A stretch of 9,849 bases of DNA from Leptospiraceae bacterium UBA2033 (lineage in GTDB: Bacteria > Spirochaetota > Leptospiria > Leptospirales > Leptospiraceae), in assembly GCA_002333425.1 (NCBI GenBank), contig DDBL01000011.1, positions 6,333-16,181 of the forward strand, read 5' to 3'. Below are positions 1 through 6,781 of the stretch, in pieces; the stretch's first letter is position 1; the number at the start of each line of letters is the position of its first letter. The notes below the pieces were generated by a model, which was given only the letters and a program-made list of their open reading frames with translations, was not told the DNA's origin and did no database searches. A program made the translations under genes and the position numbers.

Positions 1-164
1 ACTTTTAGAGAAATATTTTCTAAAGTAATTTTAGTAATGTCTACACCTTTTAGTGAAAAGGTAGGTTTTGTATCTCCATTTAAAAACTGTTGCAAAAGAG
101 CACAGCTACTTATAAAAAAAATTAGGAAGATAAGATTTAGAGTTTTGATGAAGAGTTGTTTCAT
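1..164 (-). CDS. LEA type 2-like lipoprotein, N-terminal part (cut by window edge)
   Basis: About 54 N-terminal residues are visible; the rest lies beyond base 1. The protein opens with a short basic stretch and a hydrophobic segment ending in a lipobox (ISSC, Cys at about residue 21), so it should be a lipid-anchored, signal peptidase II-processed protein. After the Cys comes a short linker and then the pattern FSLKGVDITKITLENISLK. This resembles the opening strands of LEA type 2 (LEA14/WHy) beta-sandwich domains, where a segment of the form 'v.l.gv.i..isl..i.l' is common. The start is well supported: AGGAGA (172-177 on the plus strand as tctcct) sits 7 bases upstream of ATG. The gene follows the second kinase after an 83-base gap that contains a perfect palindrome, so it probably has its own promoter. 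The LEA-2 assignment rests on one short segment and could be wrong; the lipoprotein call is firmer. Confidence 0.7.
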   Translation of the reverse strand, partial: MKQLFIKTLNLIFLIFFISSCALLQQFLNGDTKPTFSLKGVDITKITLENISLK

Positions 165-179
165 TTTAGAGTCTCCTAT

Positions 180-196
180 TTGTAAATATTTTACAA
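180..196. repeat. Perfect 7-3-7 palindrome, possible operator for the LEA-like lipoprotein gene
   Basis: TTGTAAA, a 3-base centre, then TTTACAA: every base of both 7-base arms pairs. It lies 15 bases upstream of the lipoprotein ATG and directly upstream of its AGGAGA ribosome binding site. Read on the minus strand it contains TAAAAT, which could serve as a -10 element, so a bound repressor would block either transcription or initiation. There is no U-tract after it, so it is not an intrinsic terminator. I do not recognise the site as that of a known regulator, and a 7-base arm in such AT-rich DNA could be chance. Confidence 0.4.
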
Positions 197-247
197 GTTA
201 TTAATCTAGTTAATTTTTGAGAACTTCTTAAATAAAGTTTTGGTTCT

Positions 248-2377
248 TTATTTTATCTCTGTATACTTTAAAATTTTATTGAATAAATCATCAGGATTAA
301 ATGGTTTTGAAATCGAGTCATCCATTCCTGCTTCCATTATTCGGTTTCTAATTTCGGAAATTGCTGAAGCTGTCAATGCGATGATAGGTGTTTTTTTATG
401 TAGTGATTTTTCTAACATCCTAATTCTGCGAGTTGTTTCATAACCGTCCATTTCTGGCATTTGCAAATCCATAAGAATAATATCGTACTTTTTTGTTTTA
501 AATTTTTCTAAAGCGTTTACTCCATTTTCTGCAATATCTAATTCGACTTTCCATTTGGACAAAAATTCTAACGCTACTATTTGATTGATCGCATAATCTT
601 CCACTAAAAGTATTTGAAGACCTTTTAATAAATGATGGTTTTGTAATTGAGTTTTTTGAGAATATGTGAAATTTGAATTTAATAATTCAGTCTTATTGTA
701 TTTTAATCTTAAACTAAAATAAAATTTTGAACCTCTTCCAAGTTCACTCTCTACAAATATAGTGCTATTTTGAAACTCTAATAATCTTTTTGTAATAGCA
801 AGTTCAAGTCCGGTTGTTCCAAAATTTGTGTATATCCTAGAATCCTGTGAGAAACTTTCAAAAATATAATCAATATTATCCTCTGAAATTCCAATGCCAG
901 TATCTGTTACTGCAAACCCTACATCAGTATAATTTGTCGCTAACTCTTCTAGTTGAATATCTAAACTTACAGTTCCATCATTTGTAAACTTAATTGCATT
1001 ATTAATTAGATTAGTCAATATTTGTGACAACCGAACTGAATCACCGATTAAAATAGTAGGGATTCTTTCGTCATACTTTGTAACAAAATTGATTGGTTTT
1101 TCGTAAATTAAGTTGGAGTGTAAGTTACTAATTGTATCAATTAAATATTTAAGGTTAAATTCCACCTTTTCAAATTCAATATTCCCTGAGTCGATTCGAT
1201 TAAAATCTAAAATGTCATTTATAATAACTAATAAGTTTTGGGCGGAGTATTTAAGAATTTTTAGATTTTCAATTTGATCTTTTTTGGGATTATTCTCAAG
1301 CAGCATTCCAGTCATTCCAATGATTGAATTCATAGGAGTCCTTATTTCTTGACTTATATTTGAAAGAAAATAAGACTTATGTGCATTAGCCGCTTCTGCC
1401 TTTTGGCGTTCTTGTTTAATATTGAACTCTGACTTTTTATGATCTGTGATTTCTATAATAGAAAAAATCACTCCGTTTATTATATTATTTTCGTTATAAG
1501 TGGGATTAAAGTAAATTTCAAACCATTGAACATTGTTTTGGAACTTTACTCTTCTTTCGGCTTTGATATTTTGTCCAAGAGTAGTTTTATAAAAATTAAG
1601 TATAAATTTATTTTTATCCTGTTTAGGAATGAAATTTAATATATCATCATTAATTAAAATTTCACGAGAATAAATTTGATAAAAAAAATCCTTTGCTAGT
1701 TTATTAAAAGCTTTCACTTTTTTATTTTGATCTAAAAGAACAATATAGAGTAGACTGTTATTAAATATTGCATTTAGATTTGCTTTATTTTTCACAAGAT
1801 TATTTTCAATATCAGAATTTAAGTGAATAATATTCATTAACCCATAAAATGTACAAAGAATTAGATTGATAAGGTTTGCCCAGAAAATGTATTTTATTTC
1901 TTTTGAAGTTAATGTTGGATCTAAAAATAGAGAAAAATCTGTCAAAATTGTAAAAATAAGGAGGCAGATTGGGATAAATGTATATATTACTAAGAGTTTT
2001 TTTTCTTTAATTCCAAATAAAAAAAAGCTAAGTATCATTATTGGGAAAAAGTATAAGAAAAAAATAGTTTCCCGTCCACCGCTAGAAGCTGCAACAAATG
2101 TGATAATATTTAAAAATAATATTAGGAAATTTGAGACTAATTTGTAGTATCCAATAAAATTTAAAAATAGAAAAAATAAAAGTAAAAAACAAACAATTAA
2201 ATCTAATATGCAGTAAAAAAATAGGGCGTTTGTGAGATCATAGAAAAAATTTAATAATCCTATTGTAGTTACGAATATTATAAGTCGATTTATATTTATT
2301 AATTTGGTTTTTGCATCAGGAGGTAAATTATCGTTAACTCCTATATTAGAAATATATTCCAAGAATTTATAAATCAT
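248..2377 (-). CDS. Hybrid sensor kinase lacking the phosphoacceptor histidine (6TM-PAS-HisKA-HATPase-REC)
   Basis: This is a 709-residue membrane-bound hybrid histidine kinase. In order: about six hydrophobic spans (roughly residues 32-185), a PAS-like domain (200-312), a short coiled linker, a HisKA helical hairpin (332-400), a HATPase_c domain (440-560) and a receiver (587-705). The H-box reads SQEIRTPMN instead of SHEIRTPMN, so Gln343 (codon CAA at 1349-1351) replaces the phosphorylated histidine. The ATPase N-box ([10 protein letters not shown], 456-465) and G1 box (DTGIG, 492-496) are intact. The G2 box is GTTGLEL (520-526) instead of GGTGLGL, with two glycines lost. The receiver looks functional: Glu593/Asp594, Asp637 as acceptor, Thr669 and Lys691. 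There is no separate output domain, so signalling would need a partner or a relay protein. The ATG overlaps the stop of the upstream paralogue (ATGA) and has no obvious Shine-Dalgarno sequence, which points to translational coupling. Very AT-rich codons, like the upstream paralogue. Confidence 0.93.
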   Translation of the reverse strand: MIYKFLEYISNIGVNDNLPPDAKTKLININRLIIFVTTIGLLNFFYDLTNALFFYCILDLIVCFLLLFFLFLNFIGYYKLVSNFLILFLNIITFVAASSGGRETIFFLYFFPIMILSFFLFGIKEKKLLVIYTFIPICLLIFTILTDFSLFLDPTLTSKEIKYIFWANLINLILCTFYGLMNIIHLNSDIENNLVKNKANLNAIFNNSLLYIVLLDQNKKVKAFNKLAKDFFYQIYSREILINDDILNFIPKQDKNKFILNFYKTTLGQNIKAERRVKFQNNVQWFEIYFNPTYNENNIINGVIFSIIEITDHKKSEFNIKQERQKAEAANAHKSYFLSNISQEIRTPMNSIIGMTGMLLENNPKKDQIENLKILKYSAQNLLVIINDILDFNRIDSGNIEFEKVEFNLKYLIDTISNLHSNLIYEKPINFVTKYDERIPTILIGDSVRLSQILTNLINNAIKFTNDGTVSLDIQLEELATNYTDVGFAVTDTGIGISEDNIDYIFESFSQDSRIYTNFGTTGLELAITKRLLEFQNSTIFVESELGRGSKFYFSLRLKYNKTELLNSNFTYSQKTQLQNHHLLKGLQILLVEDYAINQIVALEFLSKWKVELDIAENGVNALEKFKTKKYDIILMDLQMPEMDGYETTRRIRMLEKSLHKKTPIIALTASAISEIRNRIMEAGMDDSISKPFNPDDLFNKILKYTEIK

Positions 2378-4020
2378 TTTTTTATATTAGCCAATATTTT
2401 TTTTAGTAATTCTTCTGGATAAAAAGGTTTGGAAATATAATCATTAATTCCACTTGCAAATACTTTATTTTTTATTTCTTTAAAGGATAATGCACTGATT
2501 GCGATGATAGGAATTTTTTTGAATTTTTCATCTGACCAACTTCTTATAATTTTGGTAGTTTGGTATCCGTCCATTTCTGGCATTTGTAAATCCATTAAAA
2601 TTATATCGTAGTCTTTCTTTTTTAATAAGTCTAGAGCTATAAGACCATTATTTGCTAACTCAATTTGAGGATTCCAGGTTTCTAAAAATTTTGTAATTAT
2701 TTTTTGGTTCGTGTGATTGTCTTCTACTACTAGAATATTTAGATTTTCCATAATTCGAATAGTATCTATTGTAGTATTCGGTAAATTAGAATCTATTTCG
2801 TTTAACGTTAATTTTCCTGTTTCCATCTTATTATAATCCAGAACATCATTAATGAGAATTAATAAGTTTTTGGAAGAAATTTTTAACAGATTCAGATTAT
2901 TTATCTGGTCATTCCGTGGATTTTCAGCTAGTAAAATATTGGTCATCCCGATGATGGCATTCATAGGAGTTCTTATTTCGTGACTCATCGTAGATAGAAA
3001 ATGCGATTTCGCCATATTAGCCGCTTTTGCTTTTTCTTTTGCATACTCTGCTTCAACTTCAACTTGTTTTCGTTTGGAAATATCAATGAATGTGAATATA
3101 ATATTTTTAAAATTCCCGTTGGATTCGAATACTGGACTGAAAGTTATATCAAACCAGTAGGAAAAGTATTCCACTTTAAAATTTTTTTCAATTCGTATAA
3201 TTTTTCCTTCTTTAGCTAAATTAAAATAATTTGCAAAGTTTAGTTTTTCCGATTCAGGAAAATAATTTGTGAATTCGTTGTGAATTTCTATTTTTATAGT
3301 AGAAATTTTATCTATATAATTTTGAAAATTAATATTAAAGGATAGGATTTTCTGGTTTTGATTTAAAACAGCTATACCTAGTTGGCTGTAATCAAATATT
3401 GATTTTAAATTTCCTTCTTCCATTCTTAGTTGATCTTGAATTTTAGTATGAATAAAAACTATATTGTAAATGCTAAAAACCATAAATACGGTTGTAGATA
3501 TTAAAACTTTATAGAAAAAATATAATCGATCTTGGGATCTTAAACTATTATCTGGGAAAAAAGAATGGTCTGTGATTTCGAGGATAATAATAAGTATGCT
3601 CGAAATTAAAAAATGAATTAGAATAGCTTTTCGTTCGTAAGAGTTAAATACAAAAATTGTAATTAACATAGTATTTAGATAAAGTATAAAAACACCAGAG
3701 TCACGTCCGGTGATAGATGCTAGAATAAATACTCCAAAATTACACATTAGAACAAGGTATGAACTTGCTAGAGAATATTTCTTTTTAAAATTAAAATAAA
3801 AAGTAGGAAGTAAAATGAATATATAACTAAAATAAAAAATTGAATAAAAGAAAAAACTTTGAGTAGTGTCGGCGATACTATTTAGTAGAAATAAAATTAT
3901 AATGAAGAATGTAAAACGATTACAATAGACAACAGATCTAAATTGGATTGAAACTAAATCAGTGGGCATAATTCCCAAGTGACTAATTTTTTTCCAAAAG
4001 TTTTTGAGGTTTGATACCAT
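2374..4020 (-). CDS. Hybrid sensor protein with intact H-box but no ATPase domain (6TM-PAS-HisKA-REC)
   Basis: This is a 548-residue paralogue of the next gene downstream. It has about six membrane spans (roughly 35-192), a PAS-like domain (205-316), a HisKA hairpin (338-405) with a canonical H-box SHEIRTPMN (His347, codon CAC at 2980-2982) and a receiver (427-546). The receiver has Glu433/Asp434, phosphoacceptor Asp477, Ser509 in the Thr/Ser position and Lys531. Between HisKA and receiver there are only about 20 residues (2745-2802), so the whole HATPase_c domain of roughly 150 residues or more is missing. The joint is clean, with no frameshift or stop. The protein cannot bind ATP for autophosphorylation by itself and would need a kinase domain in trans, most obviously from the overlapping neighbour. 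Start choice: I prefer ATG at 4020; an in-frame GTG at 4035 would add five residues. Neither has a clear Shine-Dalgarno. A promoter-like pair lies at 4068-4095. Confidence 0.9.
   Translation of the reverse strand: MVSNLKNFWKKISHLGIMPTDLVSIQFRSVVYCNRFTFFIIILFLLNSIADTTQSFFFYSIFYFSYIFILLPTFYFNFKKKYSLASSYLVLMCNFGVFILASITGRDSGVFILYLNTMLITIFVFNSYERKAILIHFLISSILIIILEITDHSFFPDNSLRSQDRLYFFYKVLISTTVFMVFSIYNIVFIHTKIQDQLRMEEGNLKSIFDYSQLGIAVLNQNQKILSFNINFQNYIDKISTIKIEIHNEFTNYFPESEKLNFANYFNLAKEGKIIRIEKNFKVEYFSYWFDITFSPVFESNGNFKNIIFTFIDISKRKQVEVEAEYAKEKAKAANMAKSHFLSTMSHEIRTPMNAIIGMTNILLAENPRNDQINNLNLLKISSKNLLILINDVLDYNKMETGKLTLNEIDSNLPNTTIDTIRIMENLNILVVEDNHTNQKIITKFLETWNPQIELANNGLIALDLLKKKDYDIILMDLQMPEMDGYQTTKIIRSWSDEKFKKIPIIAISALSFKEIKNKVFASGINDYISKPFYPEELLKKILANIKK
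2377..2383 (-). other. A AAA AAA heptamer in slippery phase at the kinase-kinase junction
   Basis: On the minus strand the upstream kinase ends AUA AAA AAA UGA. Its last bases form A AAA AAA in the X XXY YYZ phase required for -1 ribosomal frameshifting, immediately before the stop. A slip of one base back would read AUG next, which is exactly the start codon of the downstream kinase, and translation would continue without a stop into a fused protein. No strong downstream stem-loop is evident to me, and A7 runs are common in DNA this AT-rich. I record the geometry as a fact and frameshifting only as a possibility. Confidence 0.35.
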
Positions 4021-4067
4021 CGTTTTATATACCACTATTGTTTTAAAAATTAGATTTTTTGATACTA

Positions 4068-4095
4068 ATTGTATTTTCCTTTATGCGTAAAACAA
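4068..4095 (-). promoter_or_regulatory. Possible promoter for the kinase pair
   Basis: On the minus strand TTGTTT (4090-4095) is followed after 16 bases by TACAAT (4068-4073), five of six matches to a sigma70-type -10. It would start a transcript near 4061, about 40 bases before the ATG at 4020. It sits in the 92-base gap after the HExxH gene, where I see no terminator, so read-through from upstream is also possible. Called by eye in AT-rich DNA. Confidence 0.4.
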
Positions 4096-4112
4096 ATGTA
4101 AGAAAACGATAT

Positions 4113-5315
4113 TTATGAGTTTAAGGAAAATTTATAAGTATTTCTATTTTGCTCTAAGTTTTTTTTGATTAAATCTAATTCGCGTTTTTTTTCTTTGGAT
4201 TTTATTTTATTTTTTATTTCTGGTATAGACTTGATACATTCTTCGTTGTAGTTTGTTAGGTTTTGGATTAGGTTGATTCCTTTTTTTGTAAAATGTCCAT
4301 TTTTAATTGCCCATTGTAAATCAACTAACGAATAAGCAACAGCTAACGTTTCCTCGATGAATCTAAAATAAACTCTTTCTTTGTCTATATCAAACGTCCA
4401 ATTTTCGTATTTAGCTAAATTGTAAAATAACAAAGCTCCATAAGAAAAAGTAAACGTAGCATGTAAAATTGCATAGAGTGGTCGCAGAGACTTTCGCCAA
4501 GGTGAATAAAAAATATCTTCCTTACTATCTTTTTTTATGATCTTGTATTTTTTTAGAATTAAATTGAGATGATGGTGTGAGTTTTCGTGAATTAAATCAT
4601 CTACTGATTCAAGTATATCTCTATCTATGAAATTTATGTATGAGATTCCTTGTTCGTGAAAATGGCTATAACTGACAAGTCCATTTGATTGGACAATATG
4701 CACTTTATCCGTTAGAAGTTTATAAAGTTCAAATCCTTCAGACCAGAGAACTTCCAAGTATTCGTTTGCTTTTTGAACTTGAATCATTTTGTTTTTCGGT
4801 GTTTTTTTAAGAATTGTTTTTACTTTTAAACCTTTTACAGATGGATCTCCGTTAGCTTTTTGAAAATGAGTATAATCGGAATTAGTCCCAAGGTATACAT
4901 CGTTTTGTATTGAGTGGCAAGGAATTAAAGTTTGATCTATAAAATTATTTAGTAAGTCATTTAATATCGGATAATTGGCATTAGCTCTTTCCCAATCAAT
5001 GAATCGAAAGTCTTCTACTCCAAAGTCTACCTTTAAACTTTCCGTAAAACCAGCTTGAAATTCTTTTATTACACTTGGATTATTTTTGAGATTAGTTAGG
5101 TCTTTTTGGGCTTCTAAAAAATACAAATATTCAGAAACTCCATTTATCCATAACTCAAGACCAGCTATAGATTCAGTATGGATGTAATCTTTTAAAACCA
5201 ATTCTGATTTGGTTTTAATTTCTTTTGGTAATTTTTTGATGAGACTTTTAGATTCTTTGATTAGACTATTTAATAGTTCTTGTTTTAGTTTTTTTAATTC
5301 TTTTAGTTTAAACAT
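4113..5315 (-). CDS. HExxH-family putative peptide-modifying protein (aKG-HExxH beta-hydroxylase-like)
   Basis: A 400-residue protein with no signal peptide or membrane span, so probably cytoplasmic. The centre carries LIHENSHHHLNL, with HENSH at residues 243-247 (codons 4575-4589), followed by FYSPWRKSLRPLYAILHA at 269-286. An HExxH helix followed about 20 residues later by 'ysPwR...RPl..vlHa' is the signature I know from the HEXXH putative peptide-modification family (TIGR04267 type). Some members are described as alpha-ketoglutarate-dependent, metal-binding peptide beta-hydroxylases acting on RiPP-type peptides. Glu321 or Glu322 in FRFIEETLAV is a candidate third metal ligand; that is inference. 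The N-terminus (1-45) and C-terminus (362-390) are lysine-rich, helical and possibly coiled. The gene starts one base after the stop of the thioredoxin gene (TAA-A-ATG), so it is surely co-transcribed. I see no RiPP precursor gene nearby, so the substrate is unknown. The alternative is an ordinary zinc peptidase, which the PWR/RPL segment makes less likely. Confidence 0.7.
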   Translation of the reverse strand: MFKLKELKKLKQELLNSLIKESKSLIKKLPKEIKTKSELVLKDYIHTESIAGLELWINGVSEYLYFLEAQKDLTNLKNNPSVIKEFQAGFTESLKVDFGVEDFRFIDWERANANYPILNDLLNNFIDQTLIPCHSIQNDVYLGTNSDYTHFQKANGDPSVKGLKVKTILKKTPKNKMIQVQKANEYLEVLWSEGFELYKLLTDKVHIVQSNGLVSYSHFHEQGISYINFIDRDILESVDDLIHENSHHHLNLILKKYKIIKKDSKEDIFYSPWRKSLRPLYAILHATFTFSYGALLFYNLAKYENWTFDIDKERVYFRFIEETLAVAYSLVDLQWAIKNGHFTKKGINLIQNLTNYNEECIKSIPEIKNKIKSKEKKRELDLIKKNLEQNRNTYKFSLNS

Positions 5316-5316
5316 T

Positions 5317-5826
5317 TTAATTCCAATTTAAAAAGAAAATCCGAATCCATATGCTAAGTGGATTCATAATTCCTGTGTCTATAAATTTTATTTCGTTGTT
5401 AGAGTTTACAAATAGAGTAGTAGGGAAGGCGTTGATTTTATTTGATTCGAGTAGATTTTGATTTCCAAAAAGTGTTGGAAAGGTAATTTCATTTTTGTCC
5501 ATATATTTTTTGACATGATCTGGAGTTCCACTGCCTTCTTCAATTGAAATAAACTCAGTATTCCACCTATCGTTTAACATAGAGTAACTTGCTTTAAAAA
5601 ATGGTAAATTGGTTAAACAAACACTGCACCAAGTTGCCCAAAAATAAATGACTTTATTTTTATTAGGAAATTCTTTTGAAATTTGTTTGTCCGTTAACAA
5701 TAAATAATCAGAGTGATTTAGCTGTAGTTTTCTTCCACTCCCATTAAACAGGGAAAGCAGAAATGTAAAAACTAAAATGATAAATACATAAAAGGAGTAT
5801 TCAATAATTTTTTTAAATACTTTCAT
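5317..5826 (-). CDS. Membrane-anchored TlpA/ResA-like thioredoxin-fold protein
   Basis: A 169-residue protein with one N-terminal hydrophobic span (about 10-27) followed by a thioredoxin-like domain facing the periplasm. The active site is FWATWCSVC, with the redox pair Cys67-Ser-Val-Cys70, preceded by a typical beta-strand (KVIYFWATW). The cis-proline motif is AFPTTLFV (Pro135). These are the only two cysteines, as expected for a dithiol-disulfide reductase of the TlpA/ResA/ScsD group, which reduces or isomerises disulfides in envelope proteins or apocytochromes. The start overlaps the stop of the upstream prenyltransferase gene (ATGA at 5823-5826), with a GAG-containing weak Shine-Dalgarno in that gene's last codons. 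The end is one base from the start of the HExxH gene. No cytochrome maturation gene is nearby, so its redox client is not indicated. Because its domain should be outside the membrane and the HExxH protein inside, the two probably do not act on one another directly. Confidence 0.88.
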   Translation of the reverse strand: MKVFKKIIEYSFYVFIILVFTFLLSLFNGSGRKLQLNHSDYLLLTDKQISKEFPNKNKVIYFWATWCSVCLTNLPFFKASYSMLNDRWNTEFISIEEGSGTPDHVKKYMDKNEITFPTLFGNQNLLESNKINAFPTTLFVNSNNEIKFIDTGIMNPLSIWIRIFFLNWN

Positions 5827-6710
5827 AATACTCTGGGTAACTTAAAGTATAGAATAATTGTCACCATGACTACCCAAACTAAACCGGAAAGTAAAACACT
5901 AATATCGGTAAGTATCGCCTTACTTGGATTATGCCCCATATTTTTGATATAGATAATATATAGACTTCTAAAAATTGCATATACAACGACTGGTATGGTA
6001 TATACTAATTTGTCTGTTCCCATTTTTTGAATTGTGTCGGGGCTAATGGTATACATGATATAACTTATCAATGTCATGGTAGACGCAATCGACATCATCA
6101 GGTCCAAAAACTGCGGAGAGTATTCTTCTAGAATTTTTCTGTGAGAACTTGCAGATTTATCAAGTAGGATTAATTCTCCTCGTCTTTTGCTAAATCCCCA
6201 AAATAAAGCTAACATAAATGTGCAGAGTAAAAGCCAAGAGGAAAAACTTACTCCAACTACAACTGCTCCAGAAATTGCCCTGATTACAAAACCTATGCTA
6301 ATACTCATTACATCTAATATTACAATATGTTTTAGATATTTACTATAAACTAAATTAAAGCCAAAGTAAAAACTACATAACGCAAAAAAATAGGGATGTA
6401 ACATATAAGCAAATATTAAAGCTAAAGGGAGGATAACGACTGTTAGAAGAAGAGCAAGACTAGGGTCTATTTTTCCTGAAGCAAGGGGGCGGTGTTTTTT
6501 TTCAGGATGAAGTGCATCTTCTTTTCTATCGAGATAGTCATTGACTACATATTGGCAACTAGCGATTACCGAAAAAAGTAAAAATGCAAAAAAACTTTTG
6601 AGAATTGCATCGGGGTCAGATAGTTTACGTCCAAAAATAATTCCTGCAAATATAATACTATTTTTAATCCATTGATGGATACGCATGAGTAGAATATACT
6701 GGATTAACAT
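5823..6710 (-). CDS. UbiA-superfamily prenyl-phosphate phosphoribosyltransferase (DPPR synthase-like)
   Basis: A 295-residue integral membrane protein with about eight or nine hydrophobic spans. The first aspartate-rich motif is NDYLDRKED (57-65), followed by HPEKKHRPLASG (68-79). The second conserved region is YSKYLKHIVILDVMSISIGF starting at 122, with Asp133 and Arg144. KRRGEL lies at 175-180. The N-terminal LMRIHQWIKN and the HP.K..RPLASG segment are typical of the branch that includes mycobacterial decaprenyl-phosphate 5-phosphoribosyltransferase. That enzyme transfers phosphoribose from PRPP to a polyprenyl phosphate, giving a lipid-linked ribose or arabinose donor for envelope glycans. 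Length fits the family. An in-frame stop two codons before the ATG at 6710 fixes that as the most upstream start; Met9 is a less likely alternative. It is first in a tight three-gene cluster and 71 bases after the 337-residue membrane protein. The exact acceptor lipid is not predictable from sequence, and the epimerase genes of an arabinose pathway are not in the window. Confidence 0.88.
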   Translation of the reverse strand: MLIQYILLMRIHQWIKNSIIFAGIIFGRKLSDPDAILKSFFAFLLFSVIASCQYVVNDYLDRKEDALHPEKKHRPLASGKIDPSLALLLTVVILPLALIFAYMLHPYFFALCSFYFGFNLVYSKYLKHIVILDVMSISIGFVIRAISGAVVVGVSFSSWLLLCTFMLALFWGFSKRRGELILLDKSASSHRKILEEYSPQFLDLMMSIASTMTLISYIMYTISPDTIQKMGTDKLVYTIPVVVYAIFRSLYIIYIKNMGHNPSKAILTDISVLLSGLVWVVMVTIILYFKLPRVL

Positions 6711-6751
6711 TTGTTATCCGCACTAAAATTAAATTTAATTGCAACATTCAT
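6704..6751 (-). CDS. Possible 15-codon upstream ORF overlapping the prenyltransferase start
   Basis: ATG at 6751 opens a 15-residue reading frame (MNVAIKFNFSADNKC) ending in a TAA that overlaps the prenyltransferase ATG by 7 bases. An AGGA (6761-6764 on the plus strand as tcct) lies 9 bases upstream, a better ribosome binding site than the prenyltransferase has by itself. It could pass ribosomes on to the next gene by coupling. The peptide has no recognisable feature, and a frame this short may be chance. Confidence 0.15.
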   Translation of the reverse strand: MNVAIKFNFSADNKC

Positions 6752-6781
6752 TGTTCATATTCCTTTAGAAAAATTGATTTG

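Noticed and set aside
208..247. AGAAC...GTTCT inverted repeat after the downstream kinase, considered as a terminator
   Set aside because: Stem of only five pairs with a long loop, and the transcript after it is A-rich, not U-rich. It does not fit an intrinsic terminator.
240..443. Plus-strand 67-codon open frame
   Set aside because: Antisense to the conserved receiver domain of the downstream kinase; no support of its own.
1866..2147. Plus-strand 93-codon open frame
   Set aside because: Lies antisense inside the membrane region of the downstream kinase; lysine/isoleucine-rich by base composition, without a ribosome site or recognisable motif.
2374..4020. Calling the upstream kinase a frameshifted pseudogene
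   Set aside because: The reading frame is continuous, the flanking HisKA and receiver motifs are intact, and no ATPase-domain remnant (N, G1 or G2 box) appears between them.
4113..5315. Reading the HENSH protein as a toxin or ordinary secreted zinc protease
   Set aside because: No signal peptide, and the PWR...RPL...LHA segment after the HExxH helix points to the peptide-modification family instead.
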